In this document: piece by piece, positions 51,646 to 60,400 of the stretch
Numbering within the stretch: position 1 is the stretch's first letter
Layout: each line of letters begins with the position of its first letter
Made by a program: the position numbers and the translations under genes
The notes under the pieces: model-generated
Told to the model about the DNA's origin: nothing
The model's database searches: none
The model's input: only the letters and a program-made list of their open reading frames with translations
NCBI GenBank assembly: GCA_965277735.1
Contig: CBDIDO010000003.1
Coordinates: forward strand, 310,001-374,000
Origin: RH-AL1 sp965277735
GTDB taxonomy: Bacteria; Pseudomonadota; Alphaproteobacteria; Rhizobiales; Beijerinckiaceae
DNA: 64,000 nucleotides
Direction of reading: 5' to 3'

Positions 51646-52014
51646 TCAGGCGATGCAGATGCCGTCGACCGCCACAGGCCTGAACAGGTGCGGGCTCGCC
51701 GTCGCGGTCTCGGGATAGTCGGCGAGCCGCGCCTGGAATTCCGGGTTGGCGAAGGCGGCCCGGAAGTGCGCGACCGACTCCCAGACGGCGTAGTTCATGA
51801 ACGCGCCGCTGCCGGCGATGCCGCGGTGCATCTGGGTCGAGATGAAGCCGGGCTGTTTCTTCATGATCGCGGCGTCGGCGCTCCAGGCGGCAAGCAGCCG
51901 GTCGGCGTCGGCGGGCGGCGCGACGAACGTATTGACCAAAACCACGGGGCCGCGCTCGTCCTTGAGCTGGTCGGCGAGGGTGACGGTTTGATCCATCTCG
52001 GTGAACTTCGGCAT
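51646..52014 (-). CDS. Antibiotic-biosynthesis-monooxygenase (ABM) domain protein
   Basis: A 122-residue dimeric alpha-beta-barrel protein: VVLVNTFVAPPADADRLLAAWSADAAIMKKQPGFISTQMHRG, FMNYAVWESVAHFRAAFANPEF. The ATG at 52014 has AAGGAG seven bases upstream, inside the end of the marR gene, so the two are coupled. ABM proteins oxidise quinol-like or heme compounds; many have unknown substrates. With MarR upstream it is probably part of a phenolic- or quinone-stress response. Confidence 0.88.
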   Translation of the reverse strand: MPKFTEMDQTVTLADQLKDERGPVVLVNTFVAPPADADRLLAAWSADAAIMKKQPGFISTQMHRGIAGSGAFMNYAVWESVAHFRAAFANPEFQARLADYPETATASPHLFRPVAVDGICIA

Positions 52015-52015
52015 G

Positions 52016-52543
52016 TCAGATCTCCTTGTTCGATTGGGTCGTGCTGGATTTCGCCGCCGCGGCGGCGCCGAGGCGCAGTTGCAGGTCGCGCAGCAGCGCG
52101 CCCGCGGCCTCCAAGCTCTCGACCGGAAGGCCGGCGCCCAGCGCGTCCGCCCAACGGGCCTGGCGCTCGCTCGCGGCGCGGTAGGCCGCTTCGCCCTGCT
52201 CGGTCATCGTGACGAGCATCGCGCGGCGGTGGTGCGGGTTCGGCTCGAGGCGGACCAGATCGTCCGCCCGCATCTCGTCGACCGATCGCTGCACGGCCTG
52301 ACGGGTGAGGCCCATGTTGCGGGCGATGTGCGCCACCGGCAGCGGCACCGGCGAGAACGCGATGGCGCCGAGCACCTGCCACCGCGCGCTGGTCAGCCCG
52401 AGCTCGGCCACGAGCGCGTCACCCGCGGCGAGCAGGGCGCCATTCAAGCGGAACACGTCGAGGACCAGGCTGGTCAGCGCCTGCCGCCCGCGGCGGAGAT
52501 CCGTTTGCGTATCCGTGATCTGCGCTGGTTTCGCTCGTGCCAT
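52016..52543 (-). CDS. MarR-family transcriptional regulator
   Basis: A 175-residue winged-helix repressor. LTSARWQVLGAIAFSPVPLPVAHIARNMGLTRQAVQRSVDEMRADDLVRLEPNPHHRRAMLV is the HTH plus wing (DxRR-like HHRR). The last helices dimerise. It probably controls itself and the ABM gene. It is divergent from the nhaP2 antiporter; the shared 106-bp region holds TGTC-N5-GACA. Confidence 0.92.
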   Translation of the reverse strand: MARAKPAQITDTQTDLRRGRQALTSLVLDVFRLNGALLAAGDALVAELGLTSARWQVLGAIAFSPVPLPVAHIARNMGLTRQAVQRSVDEMRADDLVRLEPNPHHRRAMLVTMTEQGEAAYRAASERQARWADALGAGLPVESLEAAGALLRDLQLRLGAAAAAKSSTTQSNKEI

Positions 52544-52572
52544 GGCCCCTATCTACAAATTTGGCGCACGGT

Positions 52573-52585
52573 TGTCAATACGACA
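52573..52585. promoter_or_regulatory. Candidate MarR operator
   Basis: TGTC-AATAC-GACA, a 4-bp dyad with 5-base spacer. The motif GTTGTC recurs 20 bases on (52590-52595). It is located 29 bases from the marR start codon and 65 from nhaP2. It is AT-rich relative to flanks. Assignment is by position only. Confidence 0.4.
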
Positions 52586-52649
52586 GCATGTTGTCCATAT
52601 TGGCCCGGCCCGCGCTTGACCTCCCCCTTGCCGGCGGGACAGTGCAGCC

Positions 52650-54215
52650 ATGCTCCTGCTCGAATGGATCGTCCCGCTGCTGATCGGCGCGGTCGCGTTG
52701 ACGCGGCTCGCGGATCGGGTCGGCGTGCCGTACCCGGCCTTCCTCGCGCTCGGCGGCGCGGTGCTCGCGCTGCTGCCGCAGGGGCCGCATATCGTGATGG
52801 AGCCCGATCTCGCGCTGGCGCTGTTCGTCGCGCCGGTGATCGTCGACACCGCCTATGACGCCTCGCTGCGCGACCTGCGCACCAACTGGCTGTCGATCTC
52901 GCTGCTCGTCGTCGCGGCCGTCGGCGTCACCACGATCGCGGTGGCCGTCGCGGCGCGGCTGATGCTGCCGGACCTGCCATGGTCGGCGGCGATCGCCCTC
53001 GGCGCCATCGTCGCGCCGCCCGATGCCGCCGCGGCGACGGCGATCCTGCGCCAGGTGCACTTGCCGTTCCGGCTGTCGACGATCCTCGGCGGCGAGAGCC
53101 TGCTCAACGACGCCAGCGCGCTCTTCATCTATCGGCTGGCGCTCGGCGCCTTCGCCGCTGGCGGCATCCATCCCGGTTTTCTCGCCACGTCGTTCATCCT
53201 CGTGCTGCCGGCGAGCCTCGTCGCGGGCTGGCTGACCGCGCGGGCGACGGCGCGGCTGATGGGCCGCATCGAGGAGATCGGCCCGGCGATCATCATGCAG
53301 TTCAGCCTGACCTTCGGCATCTGGATGCTCGCCGAGGCGCTACAACTCTCCGCGGTACTCGTCCTCGTCGCCTATGCCGCGACGATCTCGAACAACGGGC
53401 CGCGCCGGCTGCGCGCCAGCCTGCGGCTGCCGACCTTCTCGGTGTGGGAGGTGGCGATCTTCGTGCTCAACGTGCTGGCCTTCGTGCTGATCGGGCTGCA
53501 GCTGCGGCCGATCCTCGAGGGCATGTCGGGCCAGCGGCTCGCCTTCGCATTGTCCTTCGCTTTCGCGATCCTGCTCGTCTGCATCCTGGCGCGGCTCGCC
53601 TGGGTCGCCTTCTACGGGATGCTCCGCGCGCGCCCGCTCGGCCGCGTCGGCCGGTTGCCGCGGGGCGTGGCGGACGGCACCTCGTTTGCGAAGGGCGGTC
53701 TCGTCATCGGCTGGTGCGGCATGCGCGGCGTCGTCACGCTGGCCGCCGCCTTCGCGCTGCCGACCGGCGCCGAGGGCACGCCGGCCTTCCCGCATCGCGA
53801 TCTGATGCTGCTCACCGCCTTCGTCGTCGTGCTCGGCACGCTGACGCTCCAGGGCCTGACGCTGAAGCCGCTGCTGCGCTGGGCCGCGCTCGAGGACGAC
53901 GATCCCGTCGGCCGCGAGATCGGCCTCGCGCGCACCGAGATCAACCGCGCCGCGCTCGCCGCCATCGGCGACGACGACGGGCCGGCGGCCGAGAGCCTGC
54001 GCGCCGAATATGTCGAGATCCTGCGCCTCGCCGAGGACCACCCCGACGGCTTCGCGCCGCCGCAGACCTCGCAGGACGAGCTGCGCCTGCGTTCGATCGA
54101 AGCCGCACGCTCGCGCCTGCACCAGCTGCGCGCCTCGGGCGAGATCGGCAACGACGCGTTCAGCCGCATCGAGTTCGAGCTGGACAGGGCGGAGCTGCAC
54201 GCGAGCGCGGTGTAG
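52650..54215 (+). CDS. CPA1-family Na+/H+ antiporter
   Basis: A 521-residue antiporter with ~12 membrane helices (to about residue 400) and a cytoplasmic tail of ~110 residues. GGESLLNDASALFIYRLALG carries the Asn-Asp pair; IALGAIVAPPDAAAATAIL and GWCGMRGVVTLAAAFALPT are family signatures. Substrate range (Na+, K+) unknown. Second such gene in the window (see 28829). Six bases after its stop begins a palindromic element shared with ccmA. Confidence 0.92.
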   Translation: MLLLEWIVPLLIGAVALTRLADRVGVPYPAFLALGGAVLALLPQGPHIVMEPDLALALFVAPVIVDTAYDASLRDLRTNWLSISLLVVAAVGVTTIAVAVAARLMLPDLPWSAAIALGAIVAPPDAAAATAILRQVHLPFRLSTILGGESLLNDASALFIYRLALGAFAAGGIHPGFLATSFILVLPASLVAGWLTARATARLMGRIEEIGPAIIMQFSLTFGIWMLAEALQLSAVLVLVAYAATISNNGPRRLRASLRLPTFSVWEVAIFVLNVLAFVLIGLQLRPILEGMSGQRLAFALSFAFAILLVCILARLAWVAFYGMLRARPLGRVGRLPRGVADGTSFAKGGLVIGWCGMRGVVTLAAAFALPTGAEGTPAFPHRDLMLLTAFVVVLGTLTLQGLTLKPLLRWAALEDDDPVGREIGLARTEINRAALAAIGDDDGPAAESLRAEYVEILRLAEDHPDGFAPPQTSQDELRLRSIEAARSRLHQLRASGEIGNDAFSRIEFELDRAELHASAV

Positions 54216-54221
54216 CGCGCC

Positions 54222-54265
54222 CGTCATGCCGGGGCGAGCGCAGCGAGAACCCGGAACCGGTGCGC
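54222..54265. repeat. Copy of the ccmA-inserted palindromic element (half)
   Basis: 44 bases containing GAACCCGGAACCGGTGCGC preceded by CGTCATGCCGGGGC. It matches the minus strand of 36047-36090 inside ccmA at 41 of 44 positions. Starts 6 bases after the antiporter stop codon. The sequence beyond 54265 (TTCAAACCACTCGC) resembles the middle of the 57.5-kb copy. Confidence 0.8.
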
Positions 54266-54310
54266 TTCAAACCACTCGCGGAAGAGCTTCGCGTTGCGAC
54301 GGTCGTTGGG

Positions 54311-54338
54311 CTTCCCCTCCCCGCAAGGGGGAGGAGGG
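54311..54338. repeat. REP-like palindrome copy (CCCCTCCCCGC variant)
   Basis: CTTCCCCTCCCC-GCAA-GGGGGAGGAGGG, 46 bases after the ccmA-like element and before the convergent MFS stop. The stretch 54339-54426 holds no gene. Confidence 0.7.
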
Positions 54339-54426
54339 AGCCGCGCGGCATCGTTCAGCGAACGTTCGCCCATTCCAGAGCGGCTGTTTGTCGATCCCGC
54401 TTTGCTGCGTCCGGAATAACGGCGCC

Positions 54427-55602
54427 CTACTCGAGAGCGCCGCGCATCCGCCCCAGCCACATCACCAGCGGGATCGTCGCGAGCGCGCACCCTGTCGTGG
54501 CGACGATCGTCGCGGACTGGCCGACGAGATCGGCGAGGGCGCCGAAGACGACCGGCGCCACAGCCGCGGCGCCGATGACGCCGCTGTAGAAGATCGCGAA
54601 GGCGCGGCCGACATCGCCCTTCGCGACGTCCGGCACCGTGCCATAGAGCACCGACGACGTGCCGTTGAGCGCGATCCCGAGCAGCGGCAGCAGCGCCAGC
54701 AATCCGCCGAGCGGAAGCGCGGGCACGGCCGCGATCATCACCGCCGTGAGCGCCTCGGTGACGATCACCGTGGCGACGAGGCCGGCCTTCTCGCCGATCC
54801 AGCCGCAGACGAACTTGCCGAAGGCGCCGCCGGCGAAGACGAGGGCGAGGCCTGTTCCGACCAGCGCCTGCGAGGCGTGCCGCTCGATCAGCACGAACGG
54901 CAGGAACAGCAGGAAGCCCATGCGGGTCGCGGTATCGAGCGCGCCGATCGCGAGCAGGATCGTGAAGCCCCGGCCCTCGAACGTCGTGCCGCGGGCCTCG
55001 GCGGCGGCCGGCCGCGCCGAAGAATCCGGGACCAGCGCGAGCAGGGCCAGCGCGGTCGCCAAGCCGATCGCCGCCAGCGCGAAGAGGGTCGTGCGCCAGG
55101 CCATCGCGAGCAGCAGCAGCGAGGTCAGCGCGGGGAACAGCGCCTTCCCGAGATCGCCGGCGAAATTGTAGATGCCGAGCGGGCCGCGGCGCGCGTCGCC
55201 GTAGGCGTCGGCGATGATCGCGGAGGAGCGCGGATGCTGCGTCGACGAGCCGAGGCCGGCGATCGCCAGCGCGACGCAGAGCAGCGGCAGGCCTCGCGAG
55301 AGGCCGGCGAGCGCGAAGCCGGCCGCCATCACGGCCGTGCCGCCGACCAGCGCGGCCCGCGCGCCGAAGCGCGCCGTGGCGCGATCGACCGGCACCTGCG
55401 CGCTGGCCATCGCCGCGGGGAAGATCGCCCGCACCAGGCCGAGCGCGGCATAACCGAGGCCGAAGTCCGCCTGCCACAGCGGCAGCAGCACGTAGATGAG
55501 ATCGAGATAGCCGTCGTGGACGACATGCGCCGTGCAGGCGGCGAACAGCGCACGGGGCTTCGGCCGGGCGAGGGCAGGCGGGGACAGGGCGTCGGTGGTC
55601 AT
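54427..55602 (-). CDS. MFS transporter (fosmidomycin-resistance-like)
   Basis: A 391-residue 12-helix major facilitator starting MTTDALSPPALARPKPRALFAACTAHVVHDGYLDLIYVLLPLWQ. The His-Asp-Gly motif in HVVHDGYLDLIY, with GLGSSTQHPRSSAIIADAYG, is typical of the Fsr-type family. An in-frame extension to 55674 exists but lacks family sequence. It is divergent from the LysR gene at 55682 (79 bp between starts), which probably regulates it. Confidence 0.88.
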   Translation of the reverse strand: MTTDALSPPALARPKPRALFAACTAHVVHDGYLDLIYVLLPLWQADFGLGYAALGLVRAIFPAAMASAQVPVDRATARFGARAALVGGTAVMAAGFALAGLSRGLPLLCVALAIAGLGSSTQHPRSSAIIADAYGDARRGPLGIYNFAGDLGKALFPALTSLLLLAMAWRTTLFALAAIGLATALALLALVPDSSARPAAAEARGTTFEGRGFTILLAIGALDTATRMGFLLFLPFVLIERHASQALVGTGLALVFAGGAFGKFVCGWIGEKAGLVATVIVTEALTAVMIAAVPALPLGGLLALLPLLGIALNGTSSVLYGTVPDVAKGDVGRAFAIFYSGVIGAAAVAPVVFGALADLVGQSATIVATTGCALATIPLVMWLGRMRGALE

Positions 55603-55681
55603 CGCCCACCATCGCCCTTGTGCCACGCCAGGAAAAGTCGCTAGCTTCACACATGTCCTGACAGTTTTCCTCACGGGTCAC

Positions 55682-56581
55682 ATGCGTGGTCGTCGTCTCC
55701 CACCCCTGAACGCCCTGCGCGCCTTCGAGGTGGCGGCGCGGCTCGGCAGCTTCTCGGCGGCGGCGAGCGAGCTCGGCGTCACGCATGGCGCAATCAGCCG
55801 CCAGGTCGCGGCGCTGGAGGCGTGGTTCGGCCATCGGCTGTTCGTCCGCGCGGGACGCGGACTGGCGCTGAACGGCCCCGGCCGCACCTTCGCCACCGAG
55901 GTCAGCGGCATCTTCGATCGCCTGGCCGAGGCTGCCGCCCGGCACGGGCCGGCGCCGGACCGGACGATCCTGCGCATCGACGCGCCGGCCACCTTCGCGA
56001 TGCGCTGGCTGATCCCGCGCCTCGCGCGCTTCCACGAGGCGCACCCCGACACGCAGGTCGAGGTCGTGACGACCGTCACCTTCGCCGACGGGCTACGCGG
56101 CGGCTACGATCTGGCGATCCGCCGCGGCCCAAAAAGTTGGGACCGCCACCATGCGACGCGCTTTCTGGACGAGACGGACACGATCATCGCCAGCCCGCAG
56201 CTGCTGGCGGCGCGGCCGCTGCGGTCGCTCGACGCGCTCGCGGGCCACACGTTTCTCTCGACCGAGACGCGGCCGGGCGACTGGCCGGACTGGCTCGAGG
56301 CCGCGGGGCTGGGCCTGGTGCCGCAGGCGAAGGTGATCCGGCTCGACCATTTCTTCGTCACGCTGCAGGCCGCGACGGACGGCCTCGGCCTCGCGGTCGG
56401 CCCGTTCCCGGTGCTCGATCGCGACATCGCCGCCGGCCGCTTCGTCACGCCCTTCCCGACGATCCGCGTGCCGCGCGAGAGCTATTACGCTCTGGTGCCG
56501 GACGATGCCGACAAGACGCGCTCGCTGCGCGCGCTGGTGCGCTGGCTGGTGGCTGAGGGGAGCGGGCGGGGCGCCGACTGA
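55682..56581 (+). CDS. LysR-family regulator, GcvA type
   Basis: A 299-residue LTTR: MRGRRLPPLNALRAFEVAARLGSFSAAASELGVTHGAISRQVAALEAWFGHRLFVRAGRGLALN is the GcvA-like HTH. The effector domain has TFAMRWLIPRLARFHEAHPD and LRGGYDLAIRRGP. ATG 55682. It is divergent from the MFS gene, suggesting it controls that transporter in response to its substrate. A CMD-family gene follows downstream in the same direction. Confidence 0.93.
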   Translation: MRGRRLPPLNALRAFEVAARLGSFSAAASELGVTHGAISRQVAALEAWFGHRLFVRAGRGLALNGPGRTFATEVSGIFDRLAEAAARHGPAPDRTILRIDAPATFAMRWLIPRLARFHEAHPDTQVEVVTTVTFADGLRGGYDLAIRRGPKSWDRHHATRFLDETDTIIASPQLLAARPLRSLDALAGHTFLSTETRPGDWPDWLEAAGLGLVPQAKVIRLDHFFVTLQAATDGLGLAVGPFPVLDRDIAAGRFVTPFPTIRVPRESYYALVPDDADKTRSLRALVRWLVAEGSGRGAD

Positions 56582-56642
56582 CGAAGCGTGCCTGCGGCCC
56601 GCGACGGCCTATCTATGATCGGAGCAATGGGAGATCGACGCA

Positions 56643-57224
56643 ATGACCCACTCGGCAGAGGCTGCCCCGATCAGCCGCTACCCGACACCAAAGCTCGCGG
56701 ACATGCCGGCCGACATCCGCGAGCGCATCGAGAAGGTCCAGGATAAGTCGGGCTTCGTGCCAAACGTCTTCCTCATGCTGGCGCACCGACCGGACGAGTT
56801 CCGCGCCTTCCTCGCCTACCACGACGCGCTCATGGACAAGCCCGGCGGCCTCTCGAAGGCCGAGCGCGAGATGATCGTCGTCGCGACGTCCGCCGCCAAC
56901 GAGTGCCAGTATTGCGTGATCGCGCATGGCGCGATCCTGCGCGTGCGGGCGAAGAACCCGCTGATCGCCGACCAGATCGCCAGCAACTATCGCAAGGCCG
57001 ACATCACGCCGCGCCAGCGCGCGATGCTCGACTTCGCGATGAAGGTGTCGCGCGACGCGCAGACAATCGACGAGGCCGACTACGCCGCGCTCGCCGCGCA
57101 CGGGCTCGACGCCGAGGACGCCTGGGACATCGCCGGCATCGCCGCCTTCTTCGGCATGTCGAACCGCCTCGCCAACGCGTTCAGTTTGCGCCCCAACGAC
57201 GCGTTCTATTCGCTGGGACGGTGA
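56643..57224 (+). CDS. Peroxidase-related carboxymuconolactone-decarboxylase-like protein
   Basis: A 193-residue AhpD/CMD-family protein. NECQYCVIAHG carries the redox Cys-x-x-Cys and downstream His, with the preceding GLSKAEREMIVVATSAAN. The N-terminal SRYPTPKLADMPADIRERI and C-terminal GMSNRLANAF segments fit the uncharacterised peroxidase-related subfamily of about 190 residues. Likely reduces peroxides with thiols; partner unknown. ATG 56643, 61 bp after the LysR gene. Confidence 0.92.
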   Translation: MTHSAEAAPISRYPTPKLADMPADIRERIEKVQDKSGFVPNVFLMLAHRPDEFRAFLAYHDALMDKPGGLSKAEREMIVVATSAANECQYCVIAHGAILRVRAKNPLIADQIASNYRKADITPRQRAMLDFAMKVSRDAQTIDEADYAALAAHGLDAEDAWDIAGIAAFFGMSNRLANAFSLRPNDAFYSLGR

Positions 57225-57298
57225 CGCTGCTGAAGTGCCTCCTCCCTTGTTCCCGGCTCTCGCTTCGCTCTACTGCATTCACATCTCGGGACGGTCTC

Positions 57299-57460
57299 CG
57301 CGATCGAGCCGCTTTTCCCCTCGCCCTTGTGGGGAGGGGTCAGGGGTGGGGGTTCTCCCCGCTTCGCCGACGGAGACTGAACTGGTAACAACGAGCGGGC
57401 GGAAACAACCCCCATCCATGGCCCTTCCCCACAAGGGGGAAGGGAAGCCGTCGGCATCGC
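57299..57460. repeat. Paired REP-like elements
   Basis: One copy, GATCGAGCCG then CCCTCGCCCTTGTGGGGAGG, from about 57303. A second, inverted one, CCCTTCCCCACAAGGGGGAA then GCCGTCGGCATCG, from 57421. The flanks equal those at 44.95 kb and 27.6 kb, showing that the repeating unit includes about 10 bases outside the palindrome on each side. Confidence 0.75.
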
Positions 57461-57511
57461 ACCAGCCCAAAGCCATCATCGCGAAAGACACCGAGAAGTG
57501 TGAATCCAATA

Positions 57512-57590
57512 GCGCGCAGCGCGAACCCGGAACCGGAGTGCTCAAGGCTAGTTTGAAGCACACCGGTTCCGGGTTCGGCTGCGCCGCTCC
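57512..57590. repeat. Full copy of the GAACCCGGAACCGG palindromic element
   Basis: Left arm GCGCAGCGCGAACCCGGAAC (to 57535), right arm CCGGTTCCGGGTTCGGCTGC (57563 onward) with about 27 bases between. The arms are the same two blocks as in the ccmA insertion and at 54222. Intergenic here. Confidence 0.8.
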
Positions 57591-57616
57591 GGAGTGATGC
57601 TGGCCGAATTGACCAG

Positions 57617-59422
57617 CTACGGCAGCGCGAACACCATCAACGCGTCACCCTGCGGGTAGCCCCAGATGATGCTGCCGCCAGCCGCCACCGCCACGTATTG
57701 CTTGCCGTTGACCGCGTAGGTGATCGGCGGGGCGTTGACGCCGGCGCCGCAGACGAAGTGCCAGAGCTTCTTGCCGGTCTTGGCGTCGAAGGCGTCGAAG
57801 TCGCCGTCGCCCTCGCCGGTGAAGACGAGGCCGCCGGCCGTCGCCAGCACGCCGCCGACGAGCGGCTGCGGGGTCTTATCCTGCCACAGGATCTTGCCCT
57901 CGTGCGCGAGGTCGAGCGCGGTGAGGTCGCCGAAGCGCGGCACGTCGGCGGGGTCGGCGGTGGTGTATTTCACCGGCGGCTTGTCACCGACGGCGGGCAG
58001 GGTGGCCGTCTTGAAATGCGCCGGCAGGTGCATCGAGGCGACATAGACGACGTTGGCCGCGGTATCGACTGCGGCCGGCGACCAGTTCGAGCCGCCGCCG
58101 ACGCCGGGCGCGATGGTGAAGCCCTCGGGCGTCGGGGTCGCGAAGAGGTTCGTCTGTGGCGTGAACGGCTCGGACTTGTAGATGAGCTTGCCGGTGGCGC
58201 GGTCGTTGACGAAGTACCAGCCGAGCTTGGAGGCCTCGCCGACGACGGGCACGCGCTTGCCGTCGATCGTCAGGTCGAACAGCGACGGCGGGCTCGCGAC
58301 GTCGTAGCCCCACAGGTCGTGCGGCACCTGCTGAAAACCCCATTTGAACGCGCCGGTGTCGGCATCCACCGCGACGAGCGAGACCGTGTAGAGGTTGTCG
58401 CCCGGCCGCCCGTCGCCCGTCGCCTGCGGAGACGGATTGCCGATGCCGAAGAACAACGTCTTCGTCGCCGGATCGAGCGCCGGCGTATGCCACACCGTGC
58501 CGCCGCCGTAGCGCCAGGGCTCCTCGCCCGCCGCCATGAGCTTGGCGGCCTCGGCCTTCTCGGCGGCGACGTCGCGATGCATTGGCACGCCGTAGGCGGT
58601 GATCGCGACATAGTCGCCCTCCCAACCTTTCCGCGTCGAGTCGAACTGCCAGAGGCGCTTGCCGGTCTTGGCGTCGAAGGCGGCGAGGAAGCCGGAGCGG
58701 CCGTACTTGCCGGCGATGCCGACGACGGTGCCGAGCGGCGCGCCGGGCCGGTCCGCCTCGAGATGCAGGCCGTAGCCGACGCCGGTGATGCCCATGTAGA
58801 CCTTGCCGTCGTAGTAGAGCGGCGCCGAGTTCGCGCCGACGCCGCTCTGGCCGGAGGCGGTGCGCTTTGCGGGGTCGGCCGCCCTGTCGAGCATCGAGGT
58901 GTCCTCGGCGGCCTTCTGGTCGGCGGTGGCAAGCGTGATGTCCCACGCGACCTTGCCGGTCGCCTTGTCGAGCGCGATGAGATGGGCGTCGACGGTGGCG
59001 ACATAGACCTTGCCGTCGCCGAGCCCGAGGCCGCGGTTGGCTGGGCCGCAGCAGAGCTTCTTGGCCTTGGGCGTGTACTGGAAGTGCCACAGCTTCTTGC
59101 CGGTGGCGGCGTCGAGCGCGGTGACGCTCGAGAACGGCTCGCTCATGTACATGACGCCGTCGTCGACGAGCGGTGTGGTCTCGAAGGTGGCCGGCTTGCC
59201 GGTCTGGTAGATCCAGCGCGGCGCGAGCGAGGTGACGTTTTGGGTGTTGATCTCGGCGAGCGGCGAGAAGCGCGTGTGGGCGTAGTCGCGGCCGTTGGTC
59301 AGCCAGTTCGCCTTGTCCTGAGCCGCGGCGAGGATGCGGGTGGTGTCCGCGTCCACCGCCAGGGCCGGGCTCGCGGCGATCAGGCCGGCGAGGACGAGGG
59401 CGAGGCGGCTGAGGCGGGGCAT
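57617..59422 (-). CDS. PQQ-dependent dehydrogenase (methanol/ethanol dehydrogenase family)
   Basis: A 601-residue periplasmic quinoprotein. Signal peptide residues 1-22; eight-bladed propeller with repeats such as LDAATGKKLWHFQYTP and FDAKTGKKLWHF; vicinal Cys124-Cys125 in KLCCGPANRG, as in alcohol-oxidising quinoproteins. Where most relatives have WDYD carrying the catalytic Asp, this protein has HDLWGYD: Gly372 replaces the first Asp, and Asp374 remains. No C-terminal cytochrome domain. A lone gene without mxa/xox partners or pqq genes here. Substrate unknown; it may be inactive or use another base. Confidence 0.85.
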   Translation of the reverse strand: MPRLSRLALVLAGLIAASPALAVDADTTRILAAAQDKANWLTNGRDYAHTRFSPLAEINTQNVTSLAPRWIYQTGKPATFETTPLVDDGVMYMSEPFSSVTALDAATGKKLWHFQYTPKAKKLCCGPANRGLGLGDGKVYVATVDAHLIALDKATGKVAWDITLATADQKAAEDTSMLDRAADPAKRTASGQSGVGANSAPLYYDGKVYMGITGVGYGLHLEADRPGAPLGTVVGIAGKYGRSGFLAAFDAKTGKRLWQFDSTRKGWEGDYVAITAYGVPMHRDVAAEKAEAAKLMAAGEEPWRYGGGTVWHTPALDPATKTLFFGIGNPSPQATGDGRPGDNLYTVSLVAVDADTGAFKWGFQQVPHDLWGYDVASPPSLFDLTIDGKRVPVVGEASKLGWYFVNDRATGKLIYKSEPFTPQTNLFATPTPEGFTIAPGVGGGSNWSPAAVDTAANVVYVASMHLPAHFKTATLPAVGDKPPVKYTTADPADVPRFGDLTALDLAHEGKILWQDKTPQPLVGGVLATAGGLVFTGEGDGDFDAFDAKTGKKLWHFVCGAGVNAPPITYAVNGKQYVAVAAGGSIIWGYPQGDALMVFALP

Positions 59423-59487
59423 CGATCGGGTCTCCGTTGCGGCGCGCTTCTAGCACGACGCGCCCGATCGAAAACCGGTCGAACGTC

Positions 59488-59712
59488 TCACGCCTCGATC
59501 GGCCGCGCCTCCTCGGGCAGCATGATCGGGATGCCGTCGCGGATGGGGTAGGCGAGCTTGGCCGCGCGGGACACGAGCTCCTGAGCCTGCGGGTCGTACT
59601 CGAGCACGGTCTTGGTCAGCGGGCAGACCAGGATCTCGAGCAGCCGCGGATCGATCCGCGTCGGCTCGCTTTCGGTGGGCACCAGCGCCGTCGAACCATT
59701 GTCATCAGTCAT
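59488..59712 (-). CDS. Trm112 family protein
   Basis: A 74-residue zinc-ribbon-like protein: DPRLLEILVCPLTKTVLEYDPQAQELVSRAAKLAYPIRDGIPIMLPEEAR. Only one of the usual Cys ligands (ILVCP) is kept. Bacterial homologues are small partners of methyltransferases or of unknown role. It belongs to the conserved Rhizobiales order ybbN - LON - Trm112, 13 bases after the LON gene. Confidence 0.92.
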   Translation of the reverse strand: MTDDNGSTALVPTESEPTRIDPRLLEILVCPLTKTVLEYDPQAQELVSRAAKLAYPIRDGIPIMLPEEARPIEA

Positions 59713-59724
59713 CGCAGGTCCCCG

Positions 59725-60387
59725 TCACTGCAGCGTCGAGGAGGCGTTGCGGCCGCGCGCCAGCTCGATCTCGGTGATCGCGACCAGCACCTCGGCGCGG
59801 CCCTTGAGGTCGCTCGCCTCGAGCAGCGCCTGCTTCTCGCGCGGGCCGAACGGGCTCATCATCGAGAGCGCGTTGACCAGCGCCTCGTTCGGCGCCTGGT
59901 TGATCGACTCCCAGTCGATCTGCAGCTGGTTTTCCTCGGCGAAGTCGCGCAGCGCCTTCAGCACGCCGTCGCGGTCGACCTCGTCCTCGCCGTCGCGCGG
60001 CTTGAAGTCGGAGGCAAACGCCTGGAAGTCGACGCGGCCCTGACGGTAGGGCGTCATCGCCGGCACTTCCTCGATCATTGCGAAGCGCGACACGCCGGTC
60101 AGCGTCAGGATGTAGCGCCCGTCGCCGGACTCGGCGAATTGCGTGATGCGCCCAGCGCAGCCGACCTTGAACAGCGGCGGCCGATCCTCGCCGCCCTCGG
60201 GATCGGGCTGGATCATGCCGAACATGCGGTGCGTCTTCAGGGCGTCGTCGACCATCGCGAGGTAGCGCGGCTCGAAGACGTTGAGCGGCAGTTGCCCGCG
60301 CGGCAGCAGCAGCGCCCCCGAAAGCGGGAACAGCGGCAGCACATTCGGCATCTCGTCGTGGCTTTCGGCGGCGGTGAAGCCTGTCAT
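59725..60387 (-). CDS. LON N-terminal (substrate-binding) domain protein
   Basis: A 220-residue stand-alone LON-N domain: VLPLFPLSGALLLPRGQLPLNVFEPRYLAMVDDAL, GCAGRITQFAESGDGRYILTLTGVSRFAM. No ATPase or protease parts. Role unknown; probably binds unfolded segments. Start at ATG 60387 (or the ATG before PNVLPLF, 12 codons in). Lies between ybbN and Trm112 in one operon. Confidence 0.9.
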   Translation of the reverse strand: MTGFTAAESHDEMPNVLPLFPLSGALLLPRGQLPLNVFEPRYLAMVDDALKTHRMFGMIQPDPEGGEDRPPLFKVGCAGRITQFAESGDGRYILTLTGVSRFAMIEEVPAMTPYRQGRVDFQAFASDFKPRDGEDEVDRDGVLKALRDFAEENQLQIDWESINQAPNEALVNALSMMSPFGPREKQALLEASDLKGRAEVLVAITEIELARGRNASSTLQ

Positions 60388-60400
60388 GGCGTCGGTCCTG

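Larger units (their letters stand above)
57225..57616. other. Repeat-rich intergenic region CMD / PQQ dehydrogenase
   Basis: 392 bases between convergent genes with no real gene, though open frames run through it on both strands. It is filled by a REP pair (57299-57460) and a full copy of the GAACCCGGAACCGG palindromic element (57512-57590). Confidence 0.7.

Noticed and set aside
57235..57597. Open frames through the CMD/PQQ intergenic region
   Set aside because: They translate REP and palindromic repeat elements; no conserved protein sequence.
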